NCBI GenBank assembly: GCA_030631415.1 | Contig: DAOVLE010000050.1 | Coordinates: 1-24,613 of the forward strand | Direction of reading: 5' to 3' | DNA: 24,613 nucleotides | Source: JAAEQG01 sp023133475 | GTDB taxonomy: Bacteria > Planctomycetota > Phycisphaerae > UBA1845 | Shown: positions 1-7,060 of the stretch, piece by piece | Layout: each line of letters begins with the position of its first letter | Numbering within the stretch: position 1 is the first letter of the stretch | Made by a program: the position numbers and the translations under genes | The notes under the pieces: model-generated | Database searches by the model: none | Seen by the model: the letters and a program-made list of their open reading frames with translations, nothing else | What the model was told of the DNA's origin: nothing

Positions 1-79
1 ATTTATGCCGGGTGAAAAGGCCTAACGAAGAATCCCCCGTAGGGTGGGTGGAACCTGCCGTAGGCAGGTGGAACCCACC
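1..79 (+). repeat. Left-truncated copy of a composite palindromic element
   Basis: This stretch matches positions 8952-9030 with a single mismatch (A15 versus G8966). It starts inside the half-palindrome ATTTATGCCGGGT, so the element probably begins left of the window. It contains the hairpin at 39-79, with arms GGTGGGT/ACCCACC and ACCTGCC/GGCAGGT separated by a GGA/GGA internal mismatch. After position 79 the two copies diverge. The downstream block of the second copy (9031-9053, CTACGCCTGGGGGCAAAGG) reappears here only at about 211-233. About 130 bp of other repeat material has therefore been inserted into this copy. Confidence 0.85.
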
Positions 80-115
80 ACACCGGTTAATAAGTCCAAA
101 GTTGGAAACCAGCGG

Positions 116-161
116 GACTTTGGACCTTGGACTTTGGACCTTGGACTTTGGACCTTGGACT
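116..161 (+). repeat. 14-bp tandem repeat, 3.3 copies
   Basis: The unit GACTTTGGACCTTG is repeated three times without mismatch, at 116-129, 130-143 and 144-157, followed by GACT. It lies in the segment that interrupts the composite element of 1-233. A related inverted stretch, TCCAAAGTTGG, precedes it at about 95-105. The period of 14 is not a multiple of three and no gene covers it. The likely cause is slippage or repeat traffic, with no visible regulatory role. Confidence 0.9.
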
Positions 162-172
162 CGTCACCGGCT

Positions 173-233
173 GGTGGGTTCCACCTCGCTCCGCGAGGTT
201 CCACCCACCCTACGCTTGGGGGCAAAGACAACC
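173..233 (+). repeat. Hairpin repeat plus conserved element tail
   Basis: The hairpin GGTGGGTTCC...GGTTCCACCCACC has the inner stem CCTCGC/GCGAGG. It is the reverse orientation of the GGTGGGTGGAACC family seen at 39, 8990, 22072 and 24255. The tail CTACGCTTGGGGGCAAAG equals the tail of the complete element at 9031-9053. It ends about 30 bp before the peroxidase start, so it would sit in that gene's leader or promoter region. Confidence 0.8.
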
Positions 234-262
234 GTCATTGTGTTATAGAGGAGAATCATCTC

Positions 263-1285
263 ATGAATTTCAGAACGACAACAATCCTGGTTTGGCTCAC
301 GGCAGGGACACTGTGTTTTCTGTCTGTAGTCACTGCTTATGGTGGGCCTCCGCCGGTCGTGCCGCCAGGCCTTCCACCGGTCGAGGCCCCTGCTGACAAT
401 CCCATGACTCCCGAGAAGATCGAGCTCGGCAAGCTGCTCTACTTCGACCCGCGTCTGAGCAAGGACGGCACGATCAGTTGCGCGACATGCCACAACCCAA
501 AGGAGGGTTGGTCCGAGCGGCGGTCGACCAGCAAGGGCATCAAGGGCCAGATCGGCAGCCGCAACTCGCCGACGGTGATCAACTCCGCGTACCATCGCGC
601 GCAGTTCTGGGACGGCCGAGCCGCCACTCTCGAGGAACAGGCTCTCGGGCCGATCGAGAACCCCATCGAGATGGGCCATAAACTGGAAGACGTGGTCAAG
701 GAGCTTACGGCGATCCCCGAATATACCAAACGGTTCCAGGCTGTCTTCGGTACGGGTGTCACGAAGGATGGCATCGGCAAGGCCATCGCGGCTTTCGAGC
801 GAACCATACTCAGCGGCAACTCGCCTTACGATCGCTTCAAAGCCGGCGACGAAACGGCTCTCACCGATGCGCAGAAGCGGGGAATGCAATTGTTCACCAA
901 GAAGGGCAAGTGTGCTCTGTGCCACACGCCGCCGACCTTCAGCAACGGGCGGTACTCCAACGCCGGTGTCGATGCCGGTAAACCGAAGCCGGACCCGGGA
1001 CGACACGACGTCACCAAGAAGGACCGCGACTTCGGCAAGTTCCGCACTCCCCACCTGCGTGATCTCGTCGATACCGGGCCGTACTTCCATGACGGCAGTG
1101 CCAAGACGCTCGAGGACGCCGTCGCACTGATGGCCGACGGTGGCAAAGACAACCCGCACCTCTCGTCCATGATGAAAGGGGTCAGACGGGCTAAGCTGAC
1201 CGATCAAGACCGGAAAGACCTGGTCGAGTTTCTCAAGGCGCTCTCGGGCCAGTATCCGGTCATCGAACCGCCAAAGCTGCCTTGA
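263..1285 (+). CDS. Di-heme cytochrome c peroxidase (CcpA/MauG family), secreted
   Basis: Predicted 340-residue periplasmic di-heme protein. Members of this family reduce hydrogen peroxide to water with electrons from small cytochromes, or in MauG-type enzymes oxidise a protein substrate. Residues 1-27 form a signal peptide (hydrophobic ILVWLTAGTLCFLSVV, then AYG). There are two c-type haem sites, CATCH at 73-77 and CALCH at 217-221, each opening one cytochrome c lobe. The family hallmark GPIENPIEMG is at about 129-138 and RTPHLRDL...GPYFHDGS lies in the second lobe. The start at 263 was chosen because GAGGAG lies a few bases upstream and the signal peptide begins there; the reading frame continues upstream only through repeats. 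The octaheme cytochrome gene follows about 570 bp downstream on the same strand. Peroxidase versus another MauG-like activity cannot be settled from sequence alone. Confidence 0.93.
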   Translation: MNFRTTTILVWLTAGTLCFLSVVTAYGGPPPVVPPGLPPVEAPADNPMTPEKIELGKLLYFDPRLSKDGTISCATCHNPKEGWSERRSTSKGIKGQIGSRNSPTVINSAYHRAQFWDGRAATLEEQALGPIENPIEMGHKLEDVVKELTAIPEYTKRFQAVFGTGVTKDGIGKAIAAFERTILSGNSPYDRFKAGDETALTDAQKRGMQLFTKKGKCALCHTPPTFSNGRYSNAGVDAGKPKPDPGRHDVTKKDRDFGKFRTPHLRDLVDTGPYFHDGSAKTLEDAVALMADGGKDNPHLSSMMKGVRRAKLTDQDRKDLVEFLKALSGQYPVIEPPKLP

Positions 1286-1425
1286 GCGATCGGCCCGGAG
1301 AAGATGCAGAGAAGCAACGTTTGGCCAAACAGGCGTTGATCTTTGGTCTTTTTGTCTCCACGGTTTTCACGCTGGTGGTGATTCCGGTAGTGTATTACAT
1401 GGTCTACGGTCGTCGAACAACCTAA
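1282..1425 (+). pseudogene. Relic of the C-terminus of an RND efflux transporter
   Basis: A 47-codon frame runs from TTG at 1282 (overlapping the peroxidase stop as TTGA) to TAA at 1423. The translation contains QALIFGLFVSTVFTLVVIP followed by VVYYMVYGRR. This is the characteristic last transmembrane helix and tail of HAE1/CusA-type RND permeases, which are normally about 1,000 residues long. Nothing of the remaining pump is present upstream. I read it as the surviving end of a deleted pump gene. It could still be translated by coupling to the peroxidase and give a one-helix membrane peptide with an acidic N-terminus (SDRPGEDAEKQR). The call rests on motif recognition, not on an alignment. 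Confidence 0.6.
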
Positions 1426-1442
1426 TGGGGCCGCGCCCCGTC

Positions 1443-1472
1443 GTGGGTGGCATAGCCACGCTCGCGTGGCCA
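1443..1472 (+). repeat. Short palindromic intergenic repeat (CCACGC/GCGTGG)
   Basis: GGTGGCATAGCCACGC is followed by TCGCGTGGCCATG, with the perfect core CCACGC-TC-GCGTGG at 1456-1469. A related core, CCACGC-AA-GCGTGG, lies at 3319-3332. It sits in the 200-bp gap between the RND relic and the next small gene. The rest of that gap has no gene I can support. Confidence 0.6.
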
Positions 1473-1628
1473 TGATATACTGCGACACACGCGATATGCC
1501 TATGCAATCGTGGAATATGTCGTGCACCCAGCGAAGACGGGCTGAGTGATAGCGGGAGGCAGAACGACCTTCGTAAAGGTGGAAATCGCCTTGACCGCAT
1601 ACAAACGGCGGATACGCCGGAGGCGATG

Positions 1629-1826
1629 ATGGTGCAGAACAGATTCCCAGAAGGCTGGGACGAAGAAAGGGTTCGCAGGGTCTTGAGCCACTACGAGGAC
1701 CAGACCGAGGACGAAGCGGTTGCCGAAGACGAATCCGGGTATGAGGACCGGACTGAGTCCATTGTCGAAGTGCCGGTGGAACTTGTCCCTGCGGTTCGCG
1801 AACTGATCGCAAAACACAAGCGTTAA
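1629..1826 (+). CDS. Small conserved acidic hypothetical protein (antitoxin-like style)
   Basis: Protein of 65 residues beginning MVQNRFPEGWDEERVRRVLS and ending VPVELVPAVRELIAKHKR. The middle is strongly acidic (DQTEDEAVAEDES). Small proteins of this pattern (WDEERVRxVLxHYExQTExEAVAEDE, then VPVELVPAVRELIA) recur in planctomycete, cyanobacterial and proteobacterial genomes. They often sit beside small toxin-like genes, but I know of no proven function. The second ATG (1629) was chosen over 1626 because GGAGG at 1619-1623 then has a 5-nt spacing. No intact partner gene is seen. The upstream 150 bp has short open stretches only. It precedes the octaheme cytochrome by 31 bp and may share its transcript. 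Confidence 0.75.
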   Translation: MVQNRFPEGWDEERVRRVLSHYEDQTEDEAVAEDESGYEDRTESIVEVPVELVPAVRELIAKHKR

Positions 1827-1857
1827 GGCTGGCCGCCAAAGAGGAGGTATCCGAACA

Positions 1858-3108
1858 ATGTCCATTCTTGCTCATCTCATCGTCATCGTGATGGTTAGTC
1901 AGACCGCTGAGGAAAAGAAGCCGAATTGCGTCGCCTGCCATACCAAGGTGACGCCCGGCATTGTCAGCGACTGGAAACAAAGTGCCCACGCCGACTCCGG
2001 TGTGGCCTGCATGGTCTGTCATGGAGACGAGCACACGTCGCCCAAGAATGTCGACAAGGTCCGCATCCCCACGCCGGAAACCTGTGCCGATTGTCACGAG
2101 GAACAGGTCGAGCAGTTCAAGGAGGGCAAGCATGCGCTGGCGTGGGCGGCCATGAAGGCGATGCCTACTGCTCACTGGCAGCCCATGACGCTGATGGACG
2201 GCATGAAAGGCTGCGGCGGCTGCCACAAGATCGGCCTGAAGACCGACGAAGAGATCAAGGCTCTTAAGAAAGACGGAGCCGGTTTCGGGGTGGCTTCGTG
2301 CGATGCGTGCCACACTCGCCACCTTTTCACTGCGGAGGAGGCTCGGCAACCGCAGGCCTGCCGAACCTGTCACATGGGATTCGATCATCCGCAGTGGGAG
2401 ATGTACTCGTCTTCCAAGCACGGCGTGCGGAACGCCCTCAAACAAATCGGCACGTTGCCGAAGTCGACCGTCGCCCCGACCTGCCAAAACTGCCACTTGC
2501 CGGGCGGCACTCATGCCAACAAGACCGCGTGGGGGTTTCTGGCTGTTCGTCTGCCCATGCCCGAGGACAAACAGTGGGCGGCGGACCGGGCCACCATCCT
2601 GCAATCGCTCGGGGTTCTCGATCCGGACGGCAAGCCGACAGCGCGGCTGGAACTGGTCAAGTCCGCCGATCTTGCCCGGCTCACGGAGAAGGATTGGAAA
2701 CAGCAACGCCACCAGATGGTCAAGATTTGCAAGCGTTGCCATTCCAGGAACTTCGCCAAAGCCGAACTGGCCAAGGGCGATGAGATAATCAAGCAGGCCG
2801 ACCACGTGATGGCGAAGGCTATCCGGATCGTGGCCGGGTTGTACGAGGACGGGACACTACCCAAACCCGAGCACTACACCCATCCGTTCCCGGACGCGCT
2901 TACGTTCCACGATGCCCCGACGGTGATCGAGCAGAAGTTGTTTGTGATGTTTTTCGAGCATCGTATGCGGGCGTTCCAGGGCACATTCCACATGAATCCC
3001 GACTACGCGTTCTGGTACGGCTGGAGCGCCATGCAGCGCGATCTGACCGAGATCAAGGAGTTGGCCGAGGAGATGCGCCACCGACGGGCGGCCCGAGATG
3101 GAACATGA
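1858..3108 (+). CDS. Octaheme c-type cytochrome, hydroxylamine oxidoreductase (HAO) family
   Basis: Protein of 416 residues with eight CXXCH sites, at residues 24, 51, 76, 119, 148, 168, 209 and 291. This is the HAO-family number. The fourth (CGGCH, 119-123) corresponds to the catalytic haem position. The block CRTCHMGFDHPQWEMYSSS (168-186) holds the family's active-site Asp-His pair (D176, H177). The C-terminus NPDYAFWYGWSAMQ resembles the family's terminal segment, where the P460 cross-linking tyrosine lies in true HAO. Whether that tyrosine is present (oxidative HAO) or absent (reductive, nitrite- or hydroxylamine-reducing type) needs an alignment. The start has a strong GAGGAGGT at 1841-1848. 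The N-terminal hydrophobic stretch LAHLIVIVMV is short for a signal peptide, although haem attachment requires export. The neighbouring gene set suggests a periplasmic redox cluster with the peroxidase at 263. Confidence 0.9.
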   Translation: MSILAHLIVIVMVSQTAEEKKPNCVACHTKVTPGIVSDWKQSAHADSGVACMVCHGDEHTSPKNVDKVRIPTPETCADCHEEQVEQFKEGKHALAWAAMKAMPTAHWQPMTLMDGMKGCGGCHKIGLKTDEEIKALKKDGAGFGVASCDACHTRHLFTAEEARQPQACRTCHMGFDHPQWEMYSSSKHGVRNALKQIGTLPKSTVAPTCQNCHLPGGTHANKTAWGFLAVRLPMPEDKQWAADRATILQSLGVLDPDGKPTARLELVKSADLARLTEKDWKQQRHQMVKICKRCHSRNFAKAELAKGDEIIKQADHVMAKAIRIVAGLYEDGTLPKPEHYTHPFPDALTFHDAPTVIEQKLFVMFFEHRMRAFQGTFHMNPDYAFWYGWSAMQRDLTEIKELAEEMRHRRAARDGT

Positions 3109-3318
3109 GAGCGTTCCAAACCATGTTGCACTTGTGTGCGTCGAGGATGTGCTGTACGGTGCATTAGGAGCCTGTGCAGGCGTGCCGCACGGCGCCGGAC
3201 TGTTCAACCGTCAAGATAAGTGAGGGGGGGAAATGCGCAGTACATCGCCGCAGACAAATAGTAAACATTCAGTGAACCCGTGGCAGGTTTGGATCAACTA
3301 CCGATACCGAGCACAGGG

Positions 3319-3401
3319 CCACGCAAGCGTGGTCAGGGCGTCTGACACCACCGTACCGCCGGCTTCCAGCCGGCAGAATGCCGGCAGGATGCCGGCGGTA
3401 C
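3319..3401 (+). repeat. Palindromic repeats in the gap before the C25 gene
   Basis: CCACGC-AA-GCGTGG lies at 3319-3332. A 49-bp inverted repeat follows at 3353-3401 with perfect 11-bp arms, GTACCGCCGGC and GCCGGCGGTAC. Between the arms lie further GCCGGC copies (TTCCAGCCGGCAG, AATGCCGGCAGG). This is the most recognisable content of the 315-bp gap 3109-3424. I see no gene I can defend there; the small frames are either repeat-derived or lack a ribosome site. Confidence 0.75.
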
Positions 3402-3424
3402 AACAGGCTGGACGGGTTTACTGA

Positions 3425-5506
3425 ATGTTTACGACAAATATCCGAAAGTGCACTCAAATGGCAGTGGCAGTTGCCTTGCATTGGATGGTCGTGTCGAGCG
3501 CGGCAGGTGGGACGGGCAACTACCTGATCATCACGGCAGAGGACTACACGGGCAGCGCGCCGCTGGCCCAATTTGCCGACGCCAAGGCCGCGATGGGCTT
3601 CGACGTGACGATCCACTCGGTGCCCGCCGGCACGTATGGGAAAACGATCAAGGCCTACATCGAGAACCTATGGGGCACGCCGGATGCGCCCGACTACATC
3701 CTGCTGGTCGGCGACACCGGGGGTTCTTGCTCGACGTCGGCGTTGATTCCCCACTGGAGTGGTGGAGGCCCCAAGAACGCGGTCACCGACCTGCCTTATG
3801 CGTGCATGGATGGCCCTGATGACTGGTATCCCGACATCGCCATCGGGCGTTTCTCTATCACCTCGGTGAGCATGTTGCAGGGCGTGCCCGACAAGGGCGC
3901 GGCTGCGATCCTGTTTCCCGGGACCCGTATTTACTATGAAGAATACCCGTGGGATGAGTGTATCAGCCTCGAGAAGTTCTTCTTCGAGTCCTTCTTCGCC
4001 CATGACATCTGGGAGGTGGGGCCGGCTTGGCAGGCCGCCACATATCGGCTTCTGGCGCAGGACGGCCCGACCGACGTCGTCCGTGACTACTTCGAGATGT
4101 ACAACCTGCTGGGCGATCCCGCCCTGCTCCTGCCCGCGGGCGTCGGCTTCTCGCTCAGCGCCGATCCGGTCTTGCAGAACCTCTGCTCCCCGCTGACGGA
4201 TGAGGCTGTCTACACTATTGAGGTCAAGCAGCACGTGGGCTTCGACCAGCCGGTAACGCTCACGACGCTGGGCGAACCGCCGGGGGCGACCGTAGACTTC
4301 AGCACCAATTCCGTCCCGCCGCCATTCACATCCGTGCTGACAATCAGCAACATCGCCGGCAGTGCGCCCGGTGAGTACAGCATCGAGATCAGTGGGGCCG
4401 CGACGGGCGTGCAGCGATCAACGGTGATGGAACTGAACCTTTCGAACGGCGTGCCGGGCGACGTGACACTCATCAGCCCGCCAGATGACGCCCCCGACGT
4501 GCCGCGCAAGCCGACGCTGACGTGGGAGCCGGTGTCACTGGCGGTGGAGTGCGAGTTGCAGGTGGCGACCGAGCCTGACTTCACGAACGTCGCCTACAAC
4601 GCCACGGTGACAGGGACAAGTCATACGCCAGCCGGCAATTTGAATCTGGCGATGCCCTATTACTGGCGCGTCCGCGCCTCCAACGGCTGCGGCGCGGGCG
4701 ACTACTCAACCGCTTTCACCTTCACAACGCTCGAACCGGCTGATTATTCCACCGAGCAGTTCACCGGCGACTTCGATCTGGATAACCTTACGCTCGCATT
4801 CATCCCGGACGCCTCCGGTGAGCACTACGATATCTGTCGCCACGTGGCTTCGGAACTGCCGACCGACCCAGCCGGTGGGACGGTGCTCTCCATTTTGGAA
4901 GATAGTGCAGCGTGGGTGAACCTGGCTGACGACAAGACCGTGCTGCTCTACAACATCAGCTACTCCAACTTTGCCATTTGCGATAACGGTGGCGTCACCT
5001 TCGGGGGCAGCAACATGGGCTACGCGGAGTCGTTGTCGATCCACTTCAACCAGCCGCGCATCTCGGCCCTGTTCAACGACCTGAGTGCGTCCGCCGGCGG
5101 CAGCGTCAGTTGGAAGCAACTCGACGACCGGGTGGTGTTCACCTACGACAACGTGCCCGAGTGGAACACATCCAACAGCAACACATTCCAGATCGAGATG
5201 TTCTTCGACGGCGAGATCCGTATTACGTGGCTCGACGTCGACTCGAACGACTCCATCGTAGGCCTCTCTGCCGGCAACGGTCTGCCGGACGACTTCGTGG
5301 AGACGGATGTTTCCACGTCCGAGCCCTGCCCTTGCGGTGACTACGATGCTGACGGGGACGTGGACCTGCACGACTTCGCGGCATTCCAGGTCTGCTTTGG
5401 GCAGGCGGCGGCTGGCGAATGTCAGCCCGGCAACGTAGCCGGCGGCGATACGATCGACTTTGACGACTTCGCTCTGTTCGCCGACGCCCTGAACGGGCCG
5501 CAGTGA
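3425..5506 (+). CDS. Secreted gingipain-like (C25) protein lacking its catalytic centre, with dockerin-like tail
   Basis: Protein of 693 residues. A basic N-terminus and hydrophobic stretch (MAVAVALHWMVVSSAAGG, 12-29) make a signal peptide. Residues 32-151 match the start of the gingipain C25 fold (NYLIITAEDY, then YILLVGDTGG, then WYPDIAIGRF). Residues 153-236 match its end (DKGAAAIL, then EMYNLLGDPALLLP). The intervening part, which in the family carries the GHG histidine and the catalytic cysteine, is absent, so SMLQ joins GVPDKGAA near nt 3881. Then follow an Ig/FN3-like region (about 345-435, TWEPVSLAVECELQVATEP) and a region rich in aromatic beta strands. The C-terminus (GDYDADGDVDLHDFAAF, then IDFDDFALFADAL) has planctomycete dockerin-like calcium-binding repeats. 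No good ribosome site is visible. It may be an inactive adhesin-like derivative or an assembly deletion. Confidence 0.82.
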   Translation: MFTTNIRKCTQMAVAVALHWMVVSSAAGGTGNYLIITAEDYTGSAPLAQFADAKAAMGFDVTIHSVPAGTYGKTIKAYIENLWGTPDAPDYILLVGDTGGSCSTSALIPHWSGGGPKNAVTDLPYACMDGPDDWYPDIAIGRFSITSVSMLQGVPDKGAAAILFPGTRIYYEEYPWDECISLEKFFFESFFAHDIWEVGPAWQAATYRLLAQDGPTDVVRDYFEMYNLLGDPALLLPAGVGFSLSADPVLQNLCSPLTDEAVYTIEVKQHVGFDQPVTLTTLGEPPGATVDFSTNSVPPPFTSVLTISNIAGSAPGEYSIEISGAATGVQRSTVMELNLSNGVPGDVTLISPPDDAPDVPRKPTLTWEPVSLAVECELQVATEPDFTNVAYNATVTGTSHTPAGNLNLAMPYYWRVRASNGCGAGDYSTAFTFTTLEPADYSTEQFTGDFDLDNLTLAFIPDASGEHYDICRHVASELPTDPAGGTVLSILEDSAAWVNLADDKTVLLYNISYSNFAICDNGGVTFGGSNMGYAESLSIHFNQPRISALFNDLSASAGGSVSWKQLDDRVVFTYDNVPEWNTSNSNTFQIEMFFDGEIRITWLDVDSNDSIVGLSAGNGLPDDFVETDVSTSEPCPCGDYDADGDVDLHDFAAFQVCFGQAAAGECQPGNVAGGDTIDFDDFALFADALNGPQ

Positions 5507-5570
5507 GCCTGATCCGCTGCTCTCGTCGTAGCCGAAGAGGATCAACCGGCACAGGCTGCCCTCGTGCACG

Positions 5571-5771
5571 TGAGGCGGCTTGCCGGGCGGCGCGGAGCCG
5601 AGCGGTGCGGACGAGCTAACGTTTTTGCTATTGAGCACGCGCACGCCTGCCGTAACCGAGTTCACCGGCCCGGCCCGTGGACAGATGGCCCACTACATGC
5701 TAAGGTGGCTCAGCGCACGGGGCGAAGCAGGTCCCTGGAGCGAAACGGCCAGCGCAACGATTGGGGCGTAG
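5571..5771 (+). pseudogene. C-terminal relic of an FN3-like protein family
   Basis: An open stretch without a convincing start runs from a TGA at 5571-5573 to TAG at 5769. Its translation ends GQMAHYMLRWLSARGEAG, PWSETASATIGA. That is the ending of an FN3-like hypothetical protein I recognise in planctomycete and Bacteroidetes genomes (AxYxLRWxxxRGExGPWSExxSAxI). Upstream residues DELTFLLLSTRTPAVTEF also fit that family, but the N-terminal half is missing. A second, shorter relic of the same ending lies at 9115-9162. The surrounding gap 5507-5862 holds nothing else I can support, and no clear terminator follows the C25 gene. Confidence 0.55.
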
Positions 5772-5862
5772 AAGCCGGCAACGATCAGCAGGATCGTCGT
5801 TCGGGAAGTTGCGGTGGTATGACAACGGAATCGAAGCCTCCTGGATGAGGGCGAATTTGGGC

Positions 5863-6828
5863 ATGCGCGACTACCGACTCCATGACCTTGCCGACGAAAA
5901 GTTTGAAGAACTCGTCGGCGTGCTGTGTCGCTCAGAATTGGGGACAGGCACGATGGTCTTTTCGAAGGGACGGGACGGAGGCCGCGACGGGCGCTTCCAG
6001 GGGACCGCGGAGCGGTTCCCATCCGAGAAGGCACCTTGGTCGGGCAAGTTCATCATTCAGGCCAAGCACACGAATAATCCGATCGCGAGCTGTTCGGATG
6101 GGAAGTTCCACGGAAATAAGTCCAGCGTCGTCGCGAAGGAGATTCCGCGCATCAAAGCACTGAAGGAAGAGGGCGAGATAGATAACTACATCCTTTTCAC
6201 AAATCGCAAGCAGCCAGGAGACGCCGCTCAGCGTGTCTGTAACAACATCGTCGAGGAAACCGGCGTAGAGAACGTTCAACTCGTCGGCATCGAGAACCTG
6301 AGTCGGATGATCACGCTTCATTGGGGCGAAGTTCGAAAGGTCTTCCCCGAGTTGGCGCAGGCACAAGGCCCTCTGAGGTTCTATCGCCAGGATATCGCGG
6401 AGGTCCTCGACGTGATCAAGATGGCATTGGCCGATCACAAGGGATCAGCACCCTCAACGTCATTCTCATATATTGATCTCGATCGCAAGAACGAACTCAA
6501 CAACCTGAGCGAGCGTTATTTTCGCCACATGCAAGCCGAATCAAGTCCGTATTTCGGACAGATTCAGGACTTCCTTAGAGACCCGATCAATCGTGACATG
6601 GCCGATGCCTACGACAACATAGCCGCACATTTCAATAATACCGTCACCGTAAACCGCGACGATTTTGCCAAGTTCGATATGGTCTTTCAGCAGATTCATG
6701 ACATCTTGATCGAGCGTAATCCCACCCTGGAGAAACGGTCTCGGCTAATCTTCACCTTACTTCATTACATGTACTGGGCGTGCGACCTGGGCGAAAAGGC
6801 GGATGATAAGACCAACACGTCATCTTGA
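5863..6828 (+). CDS. Mrr-like restriction-endonuclease-fold effector of an ABC-3C system
   Basis: Protein of 321 residues. The N-terminal 90 residues look like a PD-(D/E)xK nuclease of the Mrr type. A helix with FEELVG (14-19) is followed by GRDGGRDGRFQG with the acidic residue D42, and by the strand KFIIQAKHT with Q66 and K68, the QxK variant usual in Mrr. A second half (about 130-320) is helix-rich without a catalytic motif I recognise. It fits the partner-binding C-terminal domains of ABC-3C proteins. The start at 5863 puts DYRLHDLADEKFEELV at the N-terminus as usual for the family. ATG 5845 is the alternative; neither has a strong ribosome site. The next gene starts 26 nt before this stop, indicating translational coupling. 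The likely role is DNA cleavage on a conflict trigger such as phage infection. Confidence 0.75.
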   Translation: MRDYRLHDLADEKFEELVGVLCRSELGTGTMVFSKGRDGGRDGRFQGTAERFPSEKAPWSGKFIIQAKHTNNPIASCSDGKFHGNKSSVVAKEIPRIKALKEEGEIDNYILFTNRKQPGDAAQRVCNNIVEETGVENVQLVGIENLSRMITLHWGEVRKVFPELAQAQGPLRFYRQDIAEVLDVIKMALADHKGSAPSTSFSYIDLDRKNELNNLSERYFRHMQAESSPYFGQIQDFLRDPINRDMADAYDNIAAHFNNTVTVNRDDFAKFDMVFQQIHDILIERNPTLEKRSRLIFTLLHYMYWACDLGEKADDKTNTSS

Positions 6829-7060
6829 TCTGGATACCTGCGTCCTCAACGTGGCGACGCATGTGGCACACCGGCTTCGCAAGGACGGCCCTGCGAAATA
6901 CGGATTGCTGATCGACATGATCCAGGACGAACTTGGCCCGCAAGCCAAGTTCCAATTCCCACTGGCGGTGGGCCTGCTGTATCTACTCGGGACGGTAGAG
7001 TACAACGAGAAGGCCGATTTGCTCTATCGAGTTGAACCCGACCATGGGACCGCGAAATGA
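6803..7060 (+). CDS. ABC-3C system middle component
   Basis: Protein of 85 residues (MIRPTRHLDLDTCVLNVATH at the start, FPLAVGLLYLLGTVEYN near the end). The pattern is an N-terminal IxPTRHLxLDxCVL, a central helical region and a C-terminal LLYLLGTVE strand-helix. It resembles the small middle components that link effector and ATPase in ABC-three-component systems, where they are a winged-helix-like adaptor. Overlap with the upstream nuclease is 26 nt and with the downstream ATPase 4 nt (ATGA), so all three genes are tightly coupled. The exact middle-component subfamily (type 6 seems closest) is from memory and should be treated as tentative. Confidence 0.7.
   Translation: MIRPTRHLDLDTCVLNVATHVAHRLRKDGPAKYGLLIDMIQDELGPQAKFQFPLAVGLLYLLGTVEYNEKADLLYRVEPDHGTAK

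Noticed and set aside
44..262. N-terminal extension of the peroxidase reading frame
   Set aside because: The extra codons translate the hairpin and 14-bp tandem repeats, whereas the ATG at 263 has a ribosome site and begins a signal peptide.
164..1207. Long minus-strand frame opposite the peroxidase (similarly 1204-2805 opposite the cytochrome)
   Set aside because: Shadow of GC-rich coding DNA. The plus strand carries clear haem motifs and ribosome sites; the minus-strand translations show no domain.
1472..1529. Fragment reading RYAYAIVEYVVHPAKTG before the small acidic protein, possibly the end of a DUF4258-like toxin partner
   Set aside because: Only about 17 residues look meaningful and there is no start; too little to call a pseudogene.
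3098..3223. 41-codon frame overlapping the cytochrome stop
   Set aside because: No ribosome site, no recognisable similarity and codon use unlike its neighbours.
3233..3424. Small frame upstream of the C25 gene
   Set aside because: Its second half is a translated GCCGGC palindrome; probably not a gene despite a GAGGGGGG-like stretch upstream.
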